Below, one piece after another: positions 46,938 through 56,117 of a stretch of DNA of 64,000 bases. Made by a program: the position numbers and the translations under genes. The stretch comes from JANMJD01 sp963847945 (GTDB taxonomy: Bacteria > Actinomycetota > Acidimicrobiia > Acidimicrobiales > Ilumatobacteraceae). The stretch lies in the NCBI GenBank assembly GCA_963847945.1, contig CAWKBX010000001.1:372001-436000 (forward strand), in the 5' to 3' direction. Every line of letters starts with the position of its first letter. Within the stretch, counting starts at the first letter, position 1. The notes beneath the pieces were generated by a model that saw only the letters and a program-made list of their open reading frames with translations, searched no databases and was not told the DNA's origin.

Positions 46938-48127
46938 GGCGGATCCTCGGGTCGAGGTGGGCGTAGATGATGTCGGCGAGCAGGTTGAAGACCACAACCG
47001 AGACGGCCGTGACCATCACGAAGGCAAGCAGCGAACGCGGGTCTTTCTCGGTGAGCGCTCGGTGAAGAAGCGGCCCATGCCCGCCCAACCGAAGATCGTC
47101 TCGGTGATGATCGCCCCGCTGAGCAGCGCGCCGAAGTCGAGGGCAACGATGGTGACCAACGGGATGAGCGCGTTGCGAACGCCGTGGCGGAGGGTGACCC
47201 GCCGTTCCGCAGATGCCCTTGGCCCGCGCCGTGCGCACGTAGTCGGAGCTCATCACGTCGAGCATCGAGGCCCGCATGTAGCGGCTGTAGCCGGCGAAGC
47301 CGATGAGGATCAACGAGATCGACGGGAGCAGCATGTGCCAGAAGTAGTCCTGTGTGCGGGCCCAGAAACTGCCTTCGAAGCCGGGCGTCGTCTGCCCGAC
47401 GGTGGGGATCAGCGGCTTGGGGTTGCGCTTGCGGTAGACGTTGCCGTCCCAGCCGAGCTTGAAAGACGACGATCGCCGCAACGGCGATCCCAGTCCGGCG
47501 GCGGCCCCGAGCAGCACTTGCTGATGGGTCGCTCGCGCTCGAACTTGTAGCGATTGCGCATCACCAGGAATCCACACACCAGGCCGAGCGATCAACAGCA
47601 GCAGTTGCAATCGTCCCGACATGCTCGGATGTCGCAGCCATGGGTTGGTCTTGATCGCCCCGAATTCTTTCAGGAATCCGGCGAGCACCGCCGTCGGAAT
47701 CGAGAAGAACAGGAACGCGAGGAACGTCATCGTGTAGTCGAACGCCGTGTACTGGCGGACGGCGCCGATGATGCCGACGAGTACGCCGAGGATCACCGAC
47801 AGGATGGTGGCCGCGACCAGCAGCCGCAAGAGTGACCTGCGCTCGCTCCCACATGCAGCGGGCGGATCTCGGCGCCGTTGGCGTTCTTGCCCCAGTCGCC
47901 GGTGACGAACTTGGTGACCAGTCGACGTAGCGCTCGACCGGCGGCTTGTCGATGCCGAACTGGCGGCGGAGGCTGGCGATCTGCCTGCTGATGCGTTCGG
48001 TTTCGCCATGCGCATCCTCGATCTTCTTCGGGGTGCCGATGTTGGTGACCAGCATGAAGGTCAGGATGCTCGCGGCGAAGAGCAGCGGGATCGCGACCAG
48101 CAGACGGCGGAGGATGAAGCGAAACAT
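46930..48127 (-). CDS. oligopeptide ABC importer permease, DppB type (operon 1), frameshifted
   Basis: First membrane subunit, starting MFRFILRRLLVAIPLLFAAS. FGIDKPPVERY is the usual DppB feature after helix 1. A long inserted region follows helix 1, making it larger than the operon 2 protein. Later parts: FLAFLFFSIPTAVLAGFL, QDYFWHMLLPSISLILIGFA, SRYMRASMLDVMSSDYVRTA then RAKG (EAA loop), and the end YAHLDPRIRLD. At least six breaks between 47920 and 47060. TTG of DppC overlaps the stop. A stem-loop separates it from the binding-protein gene upstream. Confidence 0.8.
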
Positions 48128-48162
48128 ATGAGCTCGGGTCGATCGATGGTCGGATGACTGAT

Positions 48163-48191
48163 GGGGAGCCGAGCATGACGCCCGGCTCCCC
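48163..48191 (-). promoter_or_regulatory. stem-loop between binding protein and DppB (operon 1)
   Basis: GGGGAGCCG pairs with CGGCTCCCC across an 11-nt loop. It begins 6 nt after the binding-protein stop and precedes the permease start by 35 nt. No T tract, so partial termination or protection of the upstream mRNA, giving more binding protein than permease, is the likely role. Confidence 0.65.
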
Positions 48192-48196
48192 ACCCA

Positions 48197-50104
48197 TCAC
48201 AATCGAAACCGATCAGGCCGTCGAGCGCCCATTCGTTGGCGTTCCAGGTCACGCCGAGCGGGCCGTTGAAGACCACGTTGTCGACGGCGTCGCTGTAGGC
48301 GACCATCTCCTGGAACTGGAACAACGGCAGCGTGGCCATGTCGTCCCACAGCAGCTGGTCGATCTGGTTCATCAGGTCGGCACGCTTGGCCTCGTCGAAC
48401 TCGGCGTTGGCCTGGTCGAACAGCGGTCTGAGTTCCGGAATCGTTGATGTTGTTCCAGTTCTGACCGCCGCCCGCGACGTAGATCGACGTGTTCGACGAC
48501 AGGAGCGGCGGTGGCAACCCAGGCGAACAGGGCGATGTCGTAGTCGCTGGCGGGCAGACGGACGGCGTTGAAGTCTTCGGCCGGGTCGTCGGTGAGCTCG
48601 ATGCCGGCTTCCTTGCACTGCTCGGCGAACAACTCGTTGGTGCTCTGACGACGCGGGTTCGGGTCGCGACGACCGAGGCGCAGGCTCAGACGCTTGCCAT
48701 CCTTCGGCGTAGACGCCGTCGGCACCGAGGGTGTAGCCGCTCGACTCGAGCAGCGCCTTGGCGGCGTCGATGTCCGCGTGTCAGACCGCCGCTGTTGTCG
48801 GCGTAGTCGGGCGACGACGGGATGTACATGCGGTTGTTGAGCACCGTGGCGTCAGGGTTGATCGGCGCGACGAGCGTGTCGACGATCTCCTCCCGGTCGA
48901 TGCACAAGGCGAGGGCCTTGCGGACATTGATATCGGCCAGGTGCTCGTTGGCCTGGTTGAAGTCGTAGTGCTCGAAGGTGACGCCCTGCTCGATCGATTG
49001 GTGGTCACGCCGTCGATGCCCTCGAGCTGGGCGACCAGGTCGGGGTTCGGCTGCGGCGAGATGACCTGCACGTCGCCGTTCTCCAAGGCGGCCGGCTGCT
49101 GGGTGGCATCGGGAACCTGCAGGAAGACGATCTCGTCGAGGACTGCCGGGGGTGCCGCAGAACTTCTCGTTGCGCTTGAGGATCAGGTTCTGACCCGGCC
49201 GTGAACGAGTCGATCGTGTACCACGAGCCCGAGAGGGCGACTGGCGGGATCGAAGCCGGAGAAACCGGTGTTCCAGAACTCGCCGAGGGCGATGGCCTCG
49301 GGAGTGGTTGCCGTCACCGCGTCGACTGCGTGATGTCGGCGACGCCGGACTTCGCCTCGACGATGTGGGCCGGGAGCAGGTTGCCGAACAGGCCCTGCCA
49401 GTCGACGAACAGCCTTGTCGTAGAGTCGTGGTGATCGGTCTTGCCGTCGTCGGCGCAGGTGACCGACCCGATGTCCTCGTAGCCGGTGGTGCCGGCGGCG
49501 TTGAACACCGGACAGGGTCTCGGGGATCTCGTTGCCATCGGCATCGAGCTCGCCGGCGGCCGGTGAAGTCGGGGTTCGGCTTGGTCAGCTTGCCGTTCTG
49601 CGAGATCCACGCCAGGTAGAAGTCGTAGCAGTCGATCGCCTCGCCATCGGTCCACACGGCCTCGGGCTTGATCTTGTAGACGACGGTCTGCGGGTCCTCG
49701 CTGGTGACCTCGGCCGACTCCATCATGTCGTCCCACAGCGTGAGAGTGAGGTCGGGGTTCGAGATGAACGGCCCGGGCTGCGTCATGTTCAGGATCAGCG
49801 TGTTGGCGAACAACACCTGATCGGCCGTCGCATTGTTGTACGACGTGAATTCCTGCTCCGCGGCGTAGGTGATCGTTCCACCACCTTCGGTGGCTTCGGG
49901 GGTGGTGGCAGCGACCTCGGCCTCGGTGACGGGGGCGGCCTCGGTAGGTGCTGGCGTGGCGTCGGGCGCGGCTGCGACGGTTGTGGCACTGTCGGCCGCC
50001 GCTACGTCGCTGCTGTCGCCGCTGCTGCTGCCACAGGCGACGATCGCAAATGCACTTGCCGTGAGCAGTGCGGCGAACCGGACGCTCCTTGTATTTCTCT
50101 TCAC
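48197..50104 (-). CDS. oligopeptide-binding lipoprotein, SBP family 5 (operon 1), frameshifted
   Basis: Extracellular peptide-binding protein anchored by lipid. GTG start, MKRNTRSVRFAALLTASAFA then IVAC (lipobox Cys), followed by a low-complexity Ala/Thr/Pro/Glu linker. The family 5 fold is seen in GGTITYAAEQEFTSYNNAT, VYKIKPEAVWTDGEAIDCYD, FYLAWISQNGKL, INVRKALALCIDREEIVDTL and the C-terminal EWALDGLIGFDCDG region. Breaks lie near 49565, 49505, 49410, 49260, 49200, 49010, 48780, 48700 and 48440. The start has the strong AGGAGGT site shared with the operon 2 gene. A near-identical scrap of this gene lies at 26262-26337. Confidence 0.85.
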
Positions 50105-50299
50105 GTGATGACCTCCTGGTCAGGTTGTTCCTGGGAGGAGTACCCCGAGTTTGCTGTTCACGATCTCGGGGCACCTCTAGTTCCGTATTCCGCTTTCGCG
50201 ACCTTCTGTTCCGCTCGACGATTCGAGATGAACGGCTGGTGTCAGATCCTTCCTTGGCCTCCCCTACACGCAGAAGGACTTGACGAACTCGCACGCTAC
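50105..50299 (-). promoter_or_regulatory. structured leader of peptide importer operon 1
   Basis: Minus-strand leader before the binding-protein gene. In order it has TAGGGGAGG, GACACCAGC, TCGTCGAGCG, a stem-loop CCCCGAG/CTCGGGG (50165-50171 with 50143-50149), TACTCCTCCCAGGAAC and TGACCAGGAGGTCATCA. CCTCC (50134-50138) can pair with GGAGG of the ribosome-binding site (50112-50116), and TGACC/GGTCA can form a small hairpin around the same site. All elements recur in the same order before operon 2. A sensory or translation-controlling RNA is inferred. Confidence 0.55.
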
Positions 50300-50322
50300 C
50301 ACCGAGTTACCCACCGGTAGTG
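50300..50322 (-). promoter_or_regulatory. conserved operator-like dyad, operon 1
   Basis: CACCGAGTTACC then CACCGGTAGTG, with an imperfect palindrome around TACC...GGTA. It matches the site before operon 2 (56318-56340) at 21 of 23 positions, while most of the surrounding DNA has diverged. Probably a repressor or activator site (TetR-like dyad) just upstream of the promoter. Confidence 0.6.
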
Positions 50323-50331
50323 AAACGCTGA

Positions 50332-50358
50332 GCTCACCGCACACCCGGTGCGGTGAGC
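50332..50358 (-). terminator. stem-loop at the end of operon 2
   Basis: GCTCACCGCA pairs with TGCGGTGAGC across a 7-nt loop, spanning the DppF stop codon. It lies just before the operon 1 regulatory region in the direction of transcription. No clear T tract follows, so termination is probable but may be incomplete. Confidence 0.6.
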
Positions 50359-51347
50359 GCGTTCAACGACGGAAAGTGGCAGGCCACGGGGTGGCCACCG
50401 CCGTGGTCGACGAGTTCGGGTTCCCGTTCGGCGCAGATCGCTTGAGCGATCGGGCAACGGGTCCGAAACCGGCATCCCGACGGCGGGTCGATGGGGCTCG
50501 GCACGTCACCTTGCAGCACGATTCGCCGTCGTTCGCGCTCACGGCGGGGATTTGCGACGGGCACCGCTGAAAGCAGCGCCTGGGTATACGGGTGCATCGA
50601 CTGCTCATAGACCTGTTCGCGAGTACCGGTCTCGACAATCTTGCCGAGGTACATCACCGCGACGCGGTCCGATACGTGCCGGACTACCGACAGGTCGTGG
50701 GCAATCATGATGTACGACAGCTTCAACTCGTCCTGCAGCCGACGCAACAGGTTGATGATGCCGGCCTGAATCGAGACGTCGAGAGCCGACACCGGCTCAT
50801 CGAGAATCACGACCTTGGGCCCGAGAGCGAGGGCTCGGGCGATGCCGACCCGCTGGCGTTGCCCACCGGAGAATTCGTGGGGGAAACGTTGGGCGTGCTC
50901 GGGCGACAGGCCGACCAGGCGGAGCAGTTCGCTCACCCGGTCGAGCGCGGCCGACCCGGTGATGTTGTGATGCACCTTGAGCGGCTCGGCGAGCGTGGAG
51001 CCGATCGTCATCCGGGGCTGCAGCGATGCGTACGGATCTTGAAAGACCATCTGCAGCCGTTGGCGCAGCGGGCGCATCTCGCGCTCGGGCAGGGCCGAGA
51101 TCGCCCGCCCTTCGAACTCGACGCTTCCCGAGGTCGGACGAAGCAGGTTGATGAGAATCCGACCGGTCGTCGATTTTCCGCACCCCGACTCGCCGACGAG
51201 CCCAAGCGTTTCATTGTCACCGAGGTGCAGGCTCACGCCCGACACGGCGTGGACGGTGCCGACGCGGCGGCCGAGCACTCCCCCGCGGACGGGAAACTCC
51301 TTGACCAAGTCGGTCGCCTGCAGAATCGGCGATGCGGGCATCGTCAT
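50334..51347 (-). CDS. oligopeptide ABC importer ATPase, DppF/OppF type (operon 2)
   Basis: 337 aa, intact, hydrolysing ATP for peptide uptake. TDLVKEFPVRGGVLGRRVGT opens it. Walker A GESGCGKSTTGRILINLL, Q-loop MVFQDPYASLQPRMTIGSTL, signature FPHEFSGGQRQRVGIARALA, Walker B VVILDEPVSALDVSIQAGII and the switch His IAHDLSVVRH are all in one frame. The C-terminal oligopeptide domain has PPSGCRFRTRCPIAQAICAE. ATG overlaps the DppD stop by 4 nt. It is clearly homologous to, but not a copy of, the operon 1 ATPase. Confidence 0.95.
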   Translation of the reverse strand: MTMPASPILQATDLVKEFPVRGGVLGRRVGTVHAVSGVSLHLGDNETLGLVGESGCGKSTTGRILINLLRPTSGSVEFEGRAISALPEREMRPLRQRLQMVFQDPYASLQPRMTIGSTLAEPLKVHHNITGSAALDRVSELLRLVGLSPEHAQRFPHEFSGGQRQRVGIARALALGPKVVILDEPVSALDVSIQAGIINLLRRLQDELKLSYIMIAHDLSVVRHVSDRVAVMYLGKIVETGTREQVYEQSMHPYTQALLSAVPVANPRRERERRRIVLQGDVPSPIDPPSGCRFRTRCPIAQAICAEREPELVDHGGGHPVACHFPSLNALTAPGVR

Positions 51348-52354
51348 TGTTCGGCCCCCACGAGTTGCAGTTCATCGGCATGGTGACAGGCGACCAGGTG
51401 CCCGCTGAGAGCGTTGACCGGCCGCAGCACAGGCACTTCCTGCCGGCAGCGCTCGGTGGCGTAGGGGCATCGGGGATGGAATGCACACCCGCTCGGAATG
51501 CGAATCAGCGACGGCGGAGCCCCTTTGATCGGGGTGAGCTCATCGTCGCCACTCGAATCGAGACGCGGGAGCGATGCGAGCAACCCCTCGGTATAGGGAT
51601 GCGCCGTTCGATAGAACACATCGTCGGTGGTGCCGACCTCGACCGGGGCCCCCGCGTACATCACCAACAACGAATCGGCGAGTCCGGCGACGACCCCGAG
51701 ATCGTGGGTGATCAGCACGATCGCCGAGCCAATGCGATCCTTCATCGCCATCAACACGTCGAGCACCTGGGCCTGCACCGTGACGTCGAGCGCGGTGGTC
51801 GGTTCGTCGGCGATGAGCAGGTCGGGTGAACAGGCAATAGCCATCGCGATCATCGCCCGCTGGCGCATGCCGCCGGAAAACTCGTGCGGATAGCTGTGGG
51901 CCCGAGTGGCCGGTTGCGGAATACCAACCAGATCGAGAAGTTCGACCGCCTTCGCCTCAGCCTGCTTCTTGCTCAGGCCAAGATGCAGCCGCATCGATTC
52001 GGCGATCTGGCGACCGACGCGGTGCACCGGGTTCATCGCCGACAGGGGGTCTTGGAAGATCATGGCGATCTCTTTGGCCCGCGTCGCCCGCATCTGAGCG
52101 GGTGTCATCGTGACGAGATCGGTGCCCTTCCACATCGCCGTTCCGCCGTCGATCGACGAGGTTCTGGGTGGAAGCAGCCCGACCAGCGACAGCATCGACA
52201 CGGACTTGCCCGACCCGGACTCGCCGACGATCGCCAGCACGTCGCCTCGGCGCACATCGAAGCTGATGCCGTTGACGGCGCGCACCGTGCCCGCCTCAGT
52301 GTTGAACGAGACCGTCAGGTTGCGGACGGACAGAAGAAGTTCTTTGTCGCTCAT
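51344..52354 (-). CDS. oligopeptide ABC importer ATPase, DppD/OppD type (operon 2)
   Basis: 336 aa, intact, starting MSDKELLLSVRNLTVSFNTE. Walker A IVGESGSGKSVSMLSLVGLL, Q-loop IAMIFQDPLSAMNPVHRVGR, signature YPHEFSGGMRQRAMIAMAIA, Walker B LLIADEPTTALDVTVQAQVL, ITHDLGVVAGLADS, and the C-terminal IPSGCAFHPRCPYATERC region with the family's Cys residues. Two nucleotides separate it from the DppC stop and it overlaps DppF, so the five genes form one transcript. Pairs with DppF to form the ATPase heterodimer. Confidence 0.95.
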   Translation of the reverse strand: MSDKELLLSVRNLTVSFNTEAGTVRAVNGISFDVRRGDVLAIVGESGSGKSVSMLSLVGLLPPRTSSIDGGTAMWKGTDLVTMTPAQMRATRAKEIAMIFQDPLSAMNPVHRVGRQIAESMRLHLGLSKKQAEAKAVELLDLVGIPQPATRAHSYPHEFSGGMRQRAMIAMAIACSPDLLIADEPTTALDVTVQAQVLDVLMAMKDRIGSAIVLITHDLGVVAGLADSLLVMYAGAPVEVGTTDDVFYRTAHPYTEGLLASLPRLDSSGDDELTPIKGAPPSLIRIPSGCAFHPRCPYATERCRQEVPVLRPVNALSGHLVACHHADELQLVGAEQ

Positions 52355-52355
52355 G

Positions 52356-53270
52356 TCAGCTCCGCAGCTTGGGGTCGAGTGCGTCGCGTAGGCCATCGCC
52401 GACGAACACGAAGGCCAGCACGGTCAGGAAGATGGCCGCGCCCGGGAAAAACACCAGATGCGGCTGGTTGGTCAGCAGTCCCTTGTTCTGAGACACCAGC
52501 AGTCCCCATGACGGCGTCGGCGGCAGTACCCCGATAGCAAGGAACGACAGGGCGGCTTCGGCAAGAATCGCCCCACCGACGCCCAACGTCGTATAGACGA
52601 TCAACGGCTGTAGAGCATTCGGAAGAATGTGGCGGAACATGATGCGACGATTGCTGTAACCGAGGGCGCGGGCCGCTTGTACAAACTCCTGCTCCTTCAA
52701 CTGTAGGAAGCTGGCCCGTACCACGCGGGCGGCAACGAACCATCCCGTGACGATCAGGGCGATGATCAAGGCATTGAGGCCGCGGCCGATCACCCCGATG
52801 AACGCGACGGTCAAGATGATGTATGGGATGGACAGGAAGACGTCGACGATCCTCATCATCACCGAGTCGAACCACCCGCCGATCCAACCGGCAAACGACC
52901 CAACAATCAAGCCGAGCACGGCCGACAGCGAAGAAACTAGAATGCCGACCTTCAGTGACACTCGGATGCCATAGATGATCTGGGCGAACAGGTCGTGACC
53001 GATCTTGTCGGTGCCGAACCAGTGGTCGCCGCTGAACGGAGGCAGGTTCTTTTCCTTGGTGTTGATCTGTTCATAGCCGTACTTGCACACCACGTCGGCA
53101 AAGATCGCCAAAAGGATGAGCAGCACGATGAACGAAAGCGCAACGACGGCCAACTTGTTCTTTCGGAATCGTTTGCTGACCTCGGCCCAATAGTTCGACG
53201 GTGGGGCAACGTCGGCAATCCCGGCTTCGCCTTCGGGAATCGGCGTGTTTGGTGGTGTCACCGGGGTCAC
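52356..53270 (-). CDS. oligopeptide ABC importer permease, DppC type (operon 2)
   Basis: 304 aa, intact. A soluble Pro-rich N-terminus (VTPVTPPNTPIPEGEAGIAD) precedes the first helix (LAVVALSFIVLLILLAIFAD). HWFGTDKIGHDLFAQIIYG is the GTDxxGRD-like periplasmic motif, EFVQAARALGYSNRRIMFRH then ILPN is the EAA loop contacting the ATPase, and LSFLAIGVLPPTPSWGLLVS is the C-terminal signature. The GTG start overlaps the DppB stop (GTGA) with GGAG close upstream. A second in-frame GTG nine bases on is possible. Confidence 0.93.
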   Translation of the reverse strand: MTPVTPPNTPIPEGEAGIADVAPPSNYWAEVSKRFRKNKLAVVALSFIVLLILLAIFADVVCKYGYEQINTKEKNLPPFSGDHWFGTDKIGHDLFAQIIYGIRVSLKVGILVSSLSAVLGLIVGSFAGWIGGWFDSVMMRIVDVFLSIPYIILTVAFIGVIGRGLNALIIALIVTGWFVAARVVRASFLQLKEQEFVQAARALGYSNRRIMFRHILPNALQPLIVYTTLGVGGAILAEAALSFLAIGVLPPTPSWGLLVSQNKGLLTNQPHLVFFPGAAIFLTVLAFVFVGDGLRDALDPKLRS

Positions 53271-54265
53271 TCCTTGCCGCCGAGGCGCACGCGGGGGTCG
53301 AGCCAGCCATACATCAGGTCGGCAACCAGGTTCGCCGCGGCGTAGATGAGCGTCACGACGATCGACAACCCAAGAACGACGGCGAAGTCGCGCTCGACTC
53401 ACGGCTCTGGCAATACGACTGCCGAGGCCGGGCCAGTTGAACGTGGTCTCGGTGAGGACGGCGACGCCGATGACAGTGCCGATATCGATGGCGATCAGGG
53501 TGACGACCGGAATCATGCCGTTACGCAGGCCGTGGCGCATCAGAATTGTCCGTTCGGTCAATCCCTTGGCCCGGGCGGTTCGCATGTAGTCGGCGCGCTC
53601 GACCTCGAGCATCGTTGTTCGGGTCATTCGGGCGATCGTCGCCGTCGACACCGAGGCGAGCGTGATCGCCGGCAAAATCAGGTACTTCCACTGCCCGCCG
53701 GCGGGGAAGAAGAACAGAAACCATTTGTCGTCGCCGATGCCGTTGGTGGGCAGACGCAACCACTTGGGAAAGTCATGTTGATTCGGGAAAACACCGGTGA
53801 TCTGAATGAACAACAAACCCAACACGTACACGGGCACGGCGCTCGCAGCCGCCGTGGAGATGGTGACCAGCGCGTCCCCGAAGCTGTATTTCTTGACCGC
53901 CGAGTACAGACCCGTGCCGATGCCGATGACCACCTCGACCATGATCGCCCAGAACCCGAGGCGGATGCTGGCCGGTCCGGCCCGCCCGAGGATCTCGTTG
54001 ACGCTGCCGCGGTCTTTGAAGGACTCACCGAGATCCCATCGGGCGGCACGGGCCATGTAACGGCCGTACTGCTCGACGATCGGCTGATCGAGGCCATAGC
54101 GCTCACGAACCCTCTCGAGTTGCGCGGCAGGAATCTTCCCGGTGTTCCCCGTCAACAGTTCGGCGGGATCGCCGGGCAGGGCGAAGAACAGAAAAATATC
54201 AGCGTAAGCGCGCCGATCACGACGAGCAACAATTGGAAGAGTCGTCGGATGAAGTACGAAGCCAT
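53267..54265 (-). CDS. oligopeptide ABC importer permease, DppB type (operon 2), two frameshifts
   Basis: About 333 aa. Starts MASYFIRRLFQLLLVVIGAL, then a T is missing from a run of five near 54198, after which FFALPGDPAELLTGNTGKIP continues in another frame with RYGLDQPIVEQYGRYM. Later helices VPVYVLGLLFIQITGVF and ILPAITLASVSTATIARM, EAA loop RADYMRTARAKGLTERTIL, and TFNWPGLGSRIARAV. A second break near 53398 leads to the end LDPRVRLGGKE. The loss inside a homopolymer is a typical long-read error and supports treating these frameshifts as artefacts. Confidence 0.9.
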
Positions 54266-54284
54266 TGCGCCCCCGGGGCTTACA

Positions 54285-54324
54285 CGTAGGGGACGGTCGG
54301 CCGGGTGGCCGACCGTCCCCTACG
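54285..54324 (-). promoter_or_regulatory. 18-bp stem-loop between binding protein and DppB (operon 2)
   Basis: CGTAGGGGACGGTCGGCC pairs perfectly with its complement across a GGGT loop. It lies 23 nt after the binding-protein stop and 19 nt before the permease start, the same place as the weaker hairpin of operon 1. No T tract. It probably stabilises the binding-protein mRNA or reduces read-through. Confidence 0.75.
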
Positions 54325-54347
54325 CGGTCTGATCAGGTCGTGTCAGC

Positions 54348-56117
54348 TCAGCTGACGGAAACGAGTTCGTAGCGAACCCAGCCGAGTGCCTCTTGGCTGT
54401 AGCCGGTCACGTTGTCGGCGTACAGGTTGTCGCCGTTGTACCAGTTCATCGGCGAGACCGCAGTATCGACGTTGAGCAGCAGATCCTCGGCTTGGCGGAA
54501 CAGTTCCTCGCGCTGATCGGAATCGATGGTCTTGCGGGCTTCGTCGACAGCAGCATTGAATTCGGCCGAGTCGTAGAAGCCGAGGTTGTTGCCACCGATG
54601 GAGTCCTTGTGGAACAGGTCGTACATGCCGTTGTCGTAGATCGGGTAGTCCCAGAACCAGCCGGCCCGGCACAGACCGGGGCATCCTCCCTCGCGGAGGC
54701 TGCCGAAGTAGGTCTCCGTCGAGCGGGGCTCCTGTTCGACGGTAATCCCGATGTCCGCGAGGTTCTGCTGCACGATAGCTGCCACGTCCTCGTGACCGGA
54801 TCCGGCGTTGAAGACCAGCTTGATCGTGTCGGGCACCGTACCGCCGCCCGCCGTGAACTCATCGAGCAGCGCCTTGGCGGCATCAACGTCGGTGACGCAG
54901 AACTTGCAGATATCCTCCTCGAATCCGGGAATGCCGGGAGGTGTGACGCTGGAGGGAAGCGCACGTGAGCCGTCGTAGACCGAGTCGTTGATCGACGGGC
55001 GGTCGATCGCCAACGAGATCGCCTGACGCAGCTTCAGATTGGCGGCACCACCGATCGGGTCGTCGTCACGCATGCCGAATACCCAGTGGTAGCTGCCGAG
55101 AATGGGCTTTGCGGTGTTGCCGTACTTGCCTGTTGCCTCGGCGAACTTGCCCGACGGGATCGAGGCCGACATCGTCTCGCCAGCCTCGAATGCAGAATAG
55201 GCCGCGTCGATGTCAGCGAAGATCTTGAAGGTGATCTTGTCGAGCTTGGCCTCGGTGTTGCCGTACACGTCGCCGGCCCACTCGGGGTTTTTGACGAGGG
55301 CGATCTCCTGCTCGGTCTGGGCTTCTTCCTGCATGAAGGGGCCGTTGCCGATCATCACACCTTTTTCCCACTGCGCCTGGTCGGTCAGCTCACTGCGTGC
55401 GGTGGGCATTGGGGAGAAGATGATGTGCGAGGCCACCGACGGGAAGTCGGCGTACGGGTTGGCCAGCGTGACGGTCAATGTCATCGCCGCGTCGTCGGCG
55501 ACAACGCCGGTCAGCTCGGTGGCGGTGCCATCCTGGTACTCCGTGAACCCCTTGACCAGAGCGAACAGGTACGAGTAGTCGGCGGCGAGCGCCGGGTTGG
55601 CGGCGATGTCCCAGCCGAGCTTGTAGCTCGACGGCAGCACGTCTTCACCGTTGGAGAACTTCAGGCCCTTCTTGAGCGTGAACACGAACTCGGTGGCGTC
55701 GGCGTTCGCCTCCCACTTCTCGGCACCCAGCGGCTTGAGCGCGGGACCGGCGTCCTCGTTGGCGAACTCGGTGAGGCCGTCATAGAGCAACTGGGTGACC
55801 TGCGCGCCGTCGAGTTCGCTGGTCAGGGCCGGATCGATGTGCGGCGGTATGGCATTGAACGTAGCTCCATCGATGAACTCGCCACCAGCGGGGGCCTCGA
55901 CGGCGACGGTGGTGTCGGGCTCGGCCACTTCGGTGGTTGCGGGCTCCGTGACCGCAGGCTCGGTGGCCTGCGGCTCGGTGGGTGACGGAGCTGCGGCGGT
56001 GGTCGTCGCTGTGGCATCTCCCTCGGACGACCCACTGCTGCTTCCGCAGGCAGTGATCCCGAGTGCGCCAACGACGAACAGCGACGCAATCCTGGTATGT
56101 CTCGACAGTCTCTTCAT
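54348..56117 (-). CDS. oligopeptide-binding lipoprotein, SBP family 5 (operon 2)
   Basis: 589 aa, intact. Signal peptide and lipobox: MKRLSRHTRIASLFVVGALG then ITAC, followed by a Thr/Glu/Pro/Ala-rich linker of about 60 residues. The binding domain has IDPALTSELDGAQVTQLLYD, KKGLKFSNGEDVLPSSYKLG, LKLRQAISLAIDRPSINDSV (family 5 signature), and near the end WDYPIYDNGMYDLFH with four Cys in the vicinity of CKFC and CPGLC. ATG 56117 has the AGGAGGT site 8 nt upstream. It differs strongly from the operon 1 protein, so the two importers probably bind different peptides. Confidence 0.94.
   Translation of the reverse strand: MKRLSRHTRIASLFVVGALGITACGSSSGSSEGDATATTTAAAPSPTEPQATEPAVTEPATTEVAEPDTTVAVEAPAGGEFIDGATFNAIPPHIDPALTSELDGAQVTQLLYDGLTEFANEDAGPALKPLGAEKWEANADATEFVFTLKKGLKFSNGEDVLPSSYKLGWDIAANPALAADYSYLFALVKGFTEYQDGTATELTGVVADDAAMTLTVTLANPYADFPSVASHIIFSPMPTARSELTDQAQWEKGVMIGNGPFMQEEAQTEQEIALVKNPEWAGDVYGNTEAKLDKITFKIFADIDAAYSAFEAGETMSASIPSGKFAEATGKYGNTAKPILGSYHWVFGMRDDDPIGGAANLKLRQAISLAIDRPSINDSVYDGSRALPSSVTPPGIPGFEEDICKFCVTDVDAAKALLDEFTAGGGTVPDTIKLVFNAGSGHEDVAAIVQQNLADIGITVEQEPRSTETYFGSLREGGCPGLCRAGWFWDYPIYDNGMYDLFHKDSIGGNNLGFYDSAEFNAAVDEARKTIDSDQREELFRQAEDLLLNVDTAVSPMNWYNGDNLYADNVTGYSQEALGWVRYELVSVS

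Noticed and set aside
52356..54155. Apparent DppB-DppC fusion protein in operon 2
   Set aside because: The join arises only from the indel near 53398. The normal DppB end (DPRVRLGGKE and stop) and a GTG start with ribosome-binding site for DppC are present.
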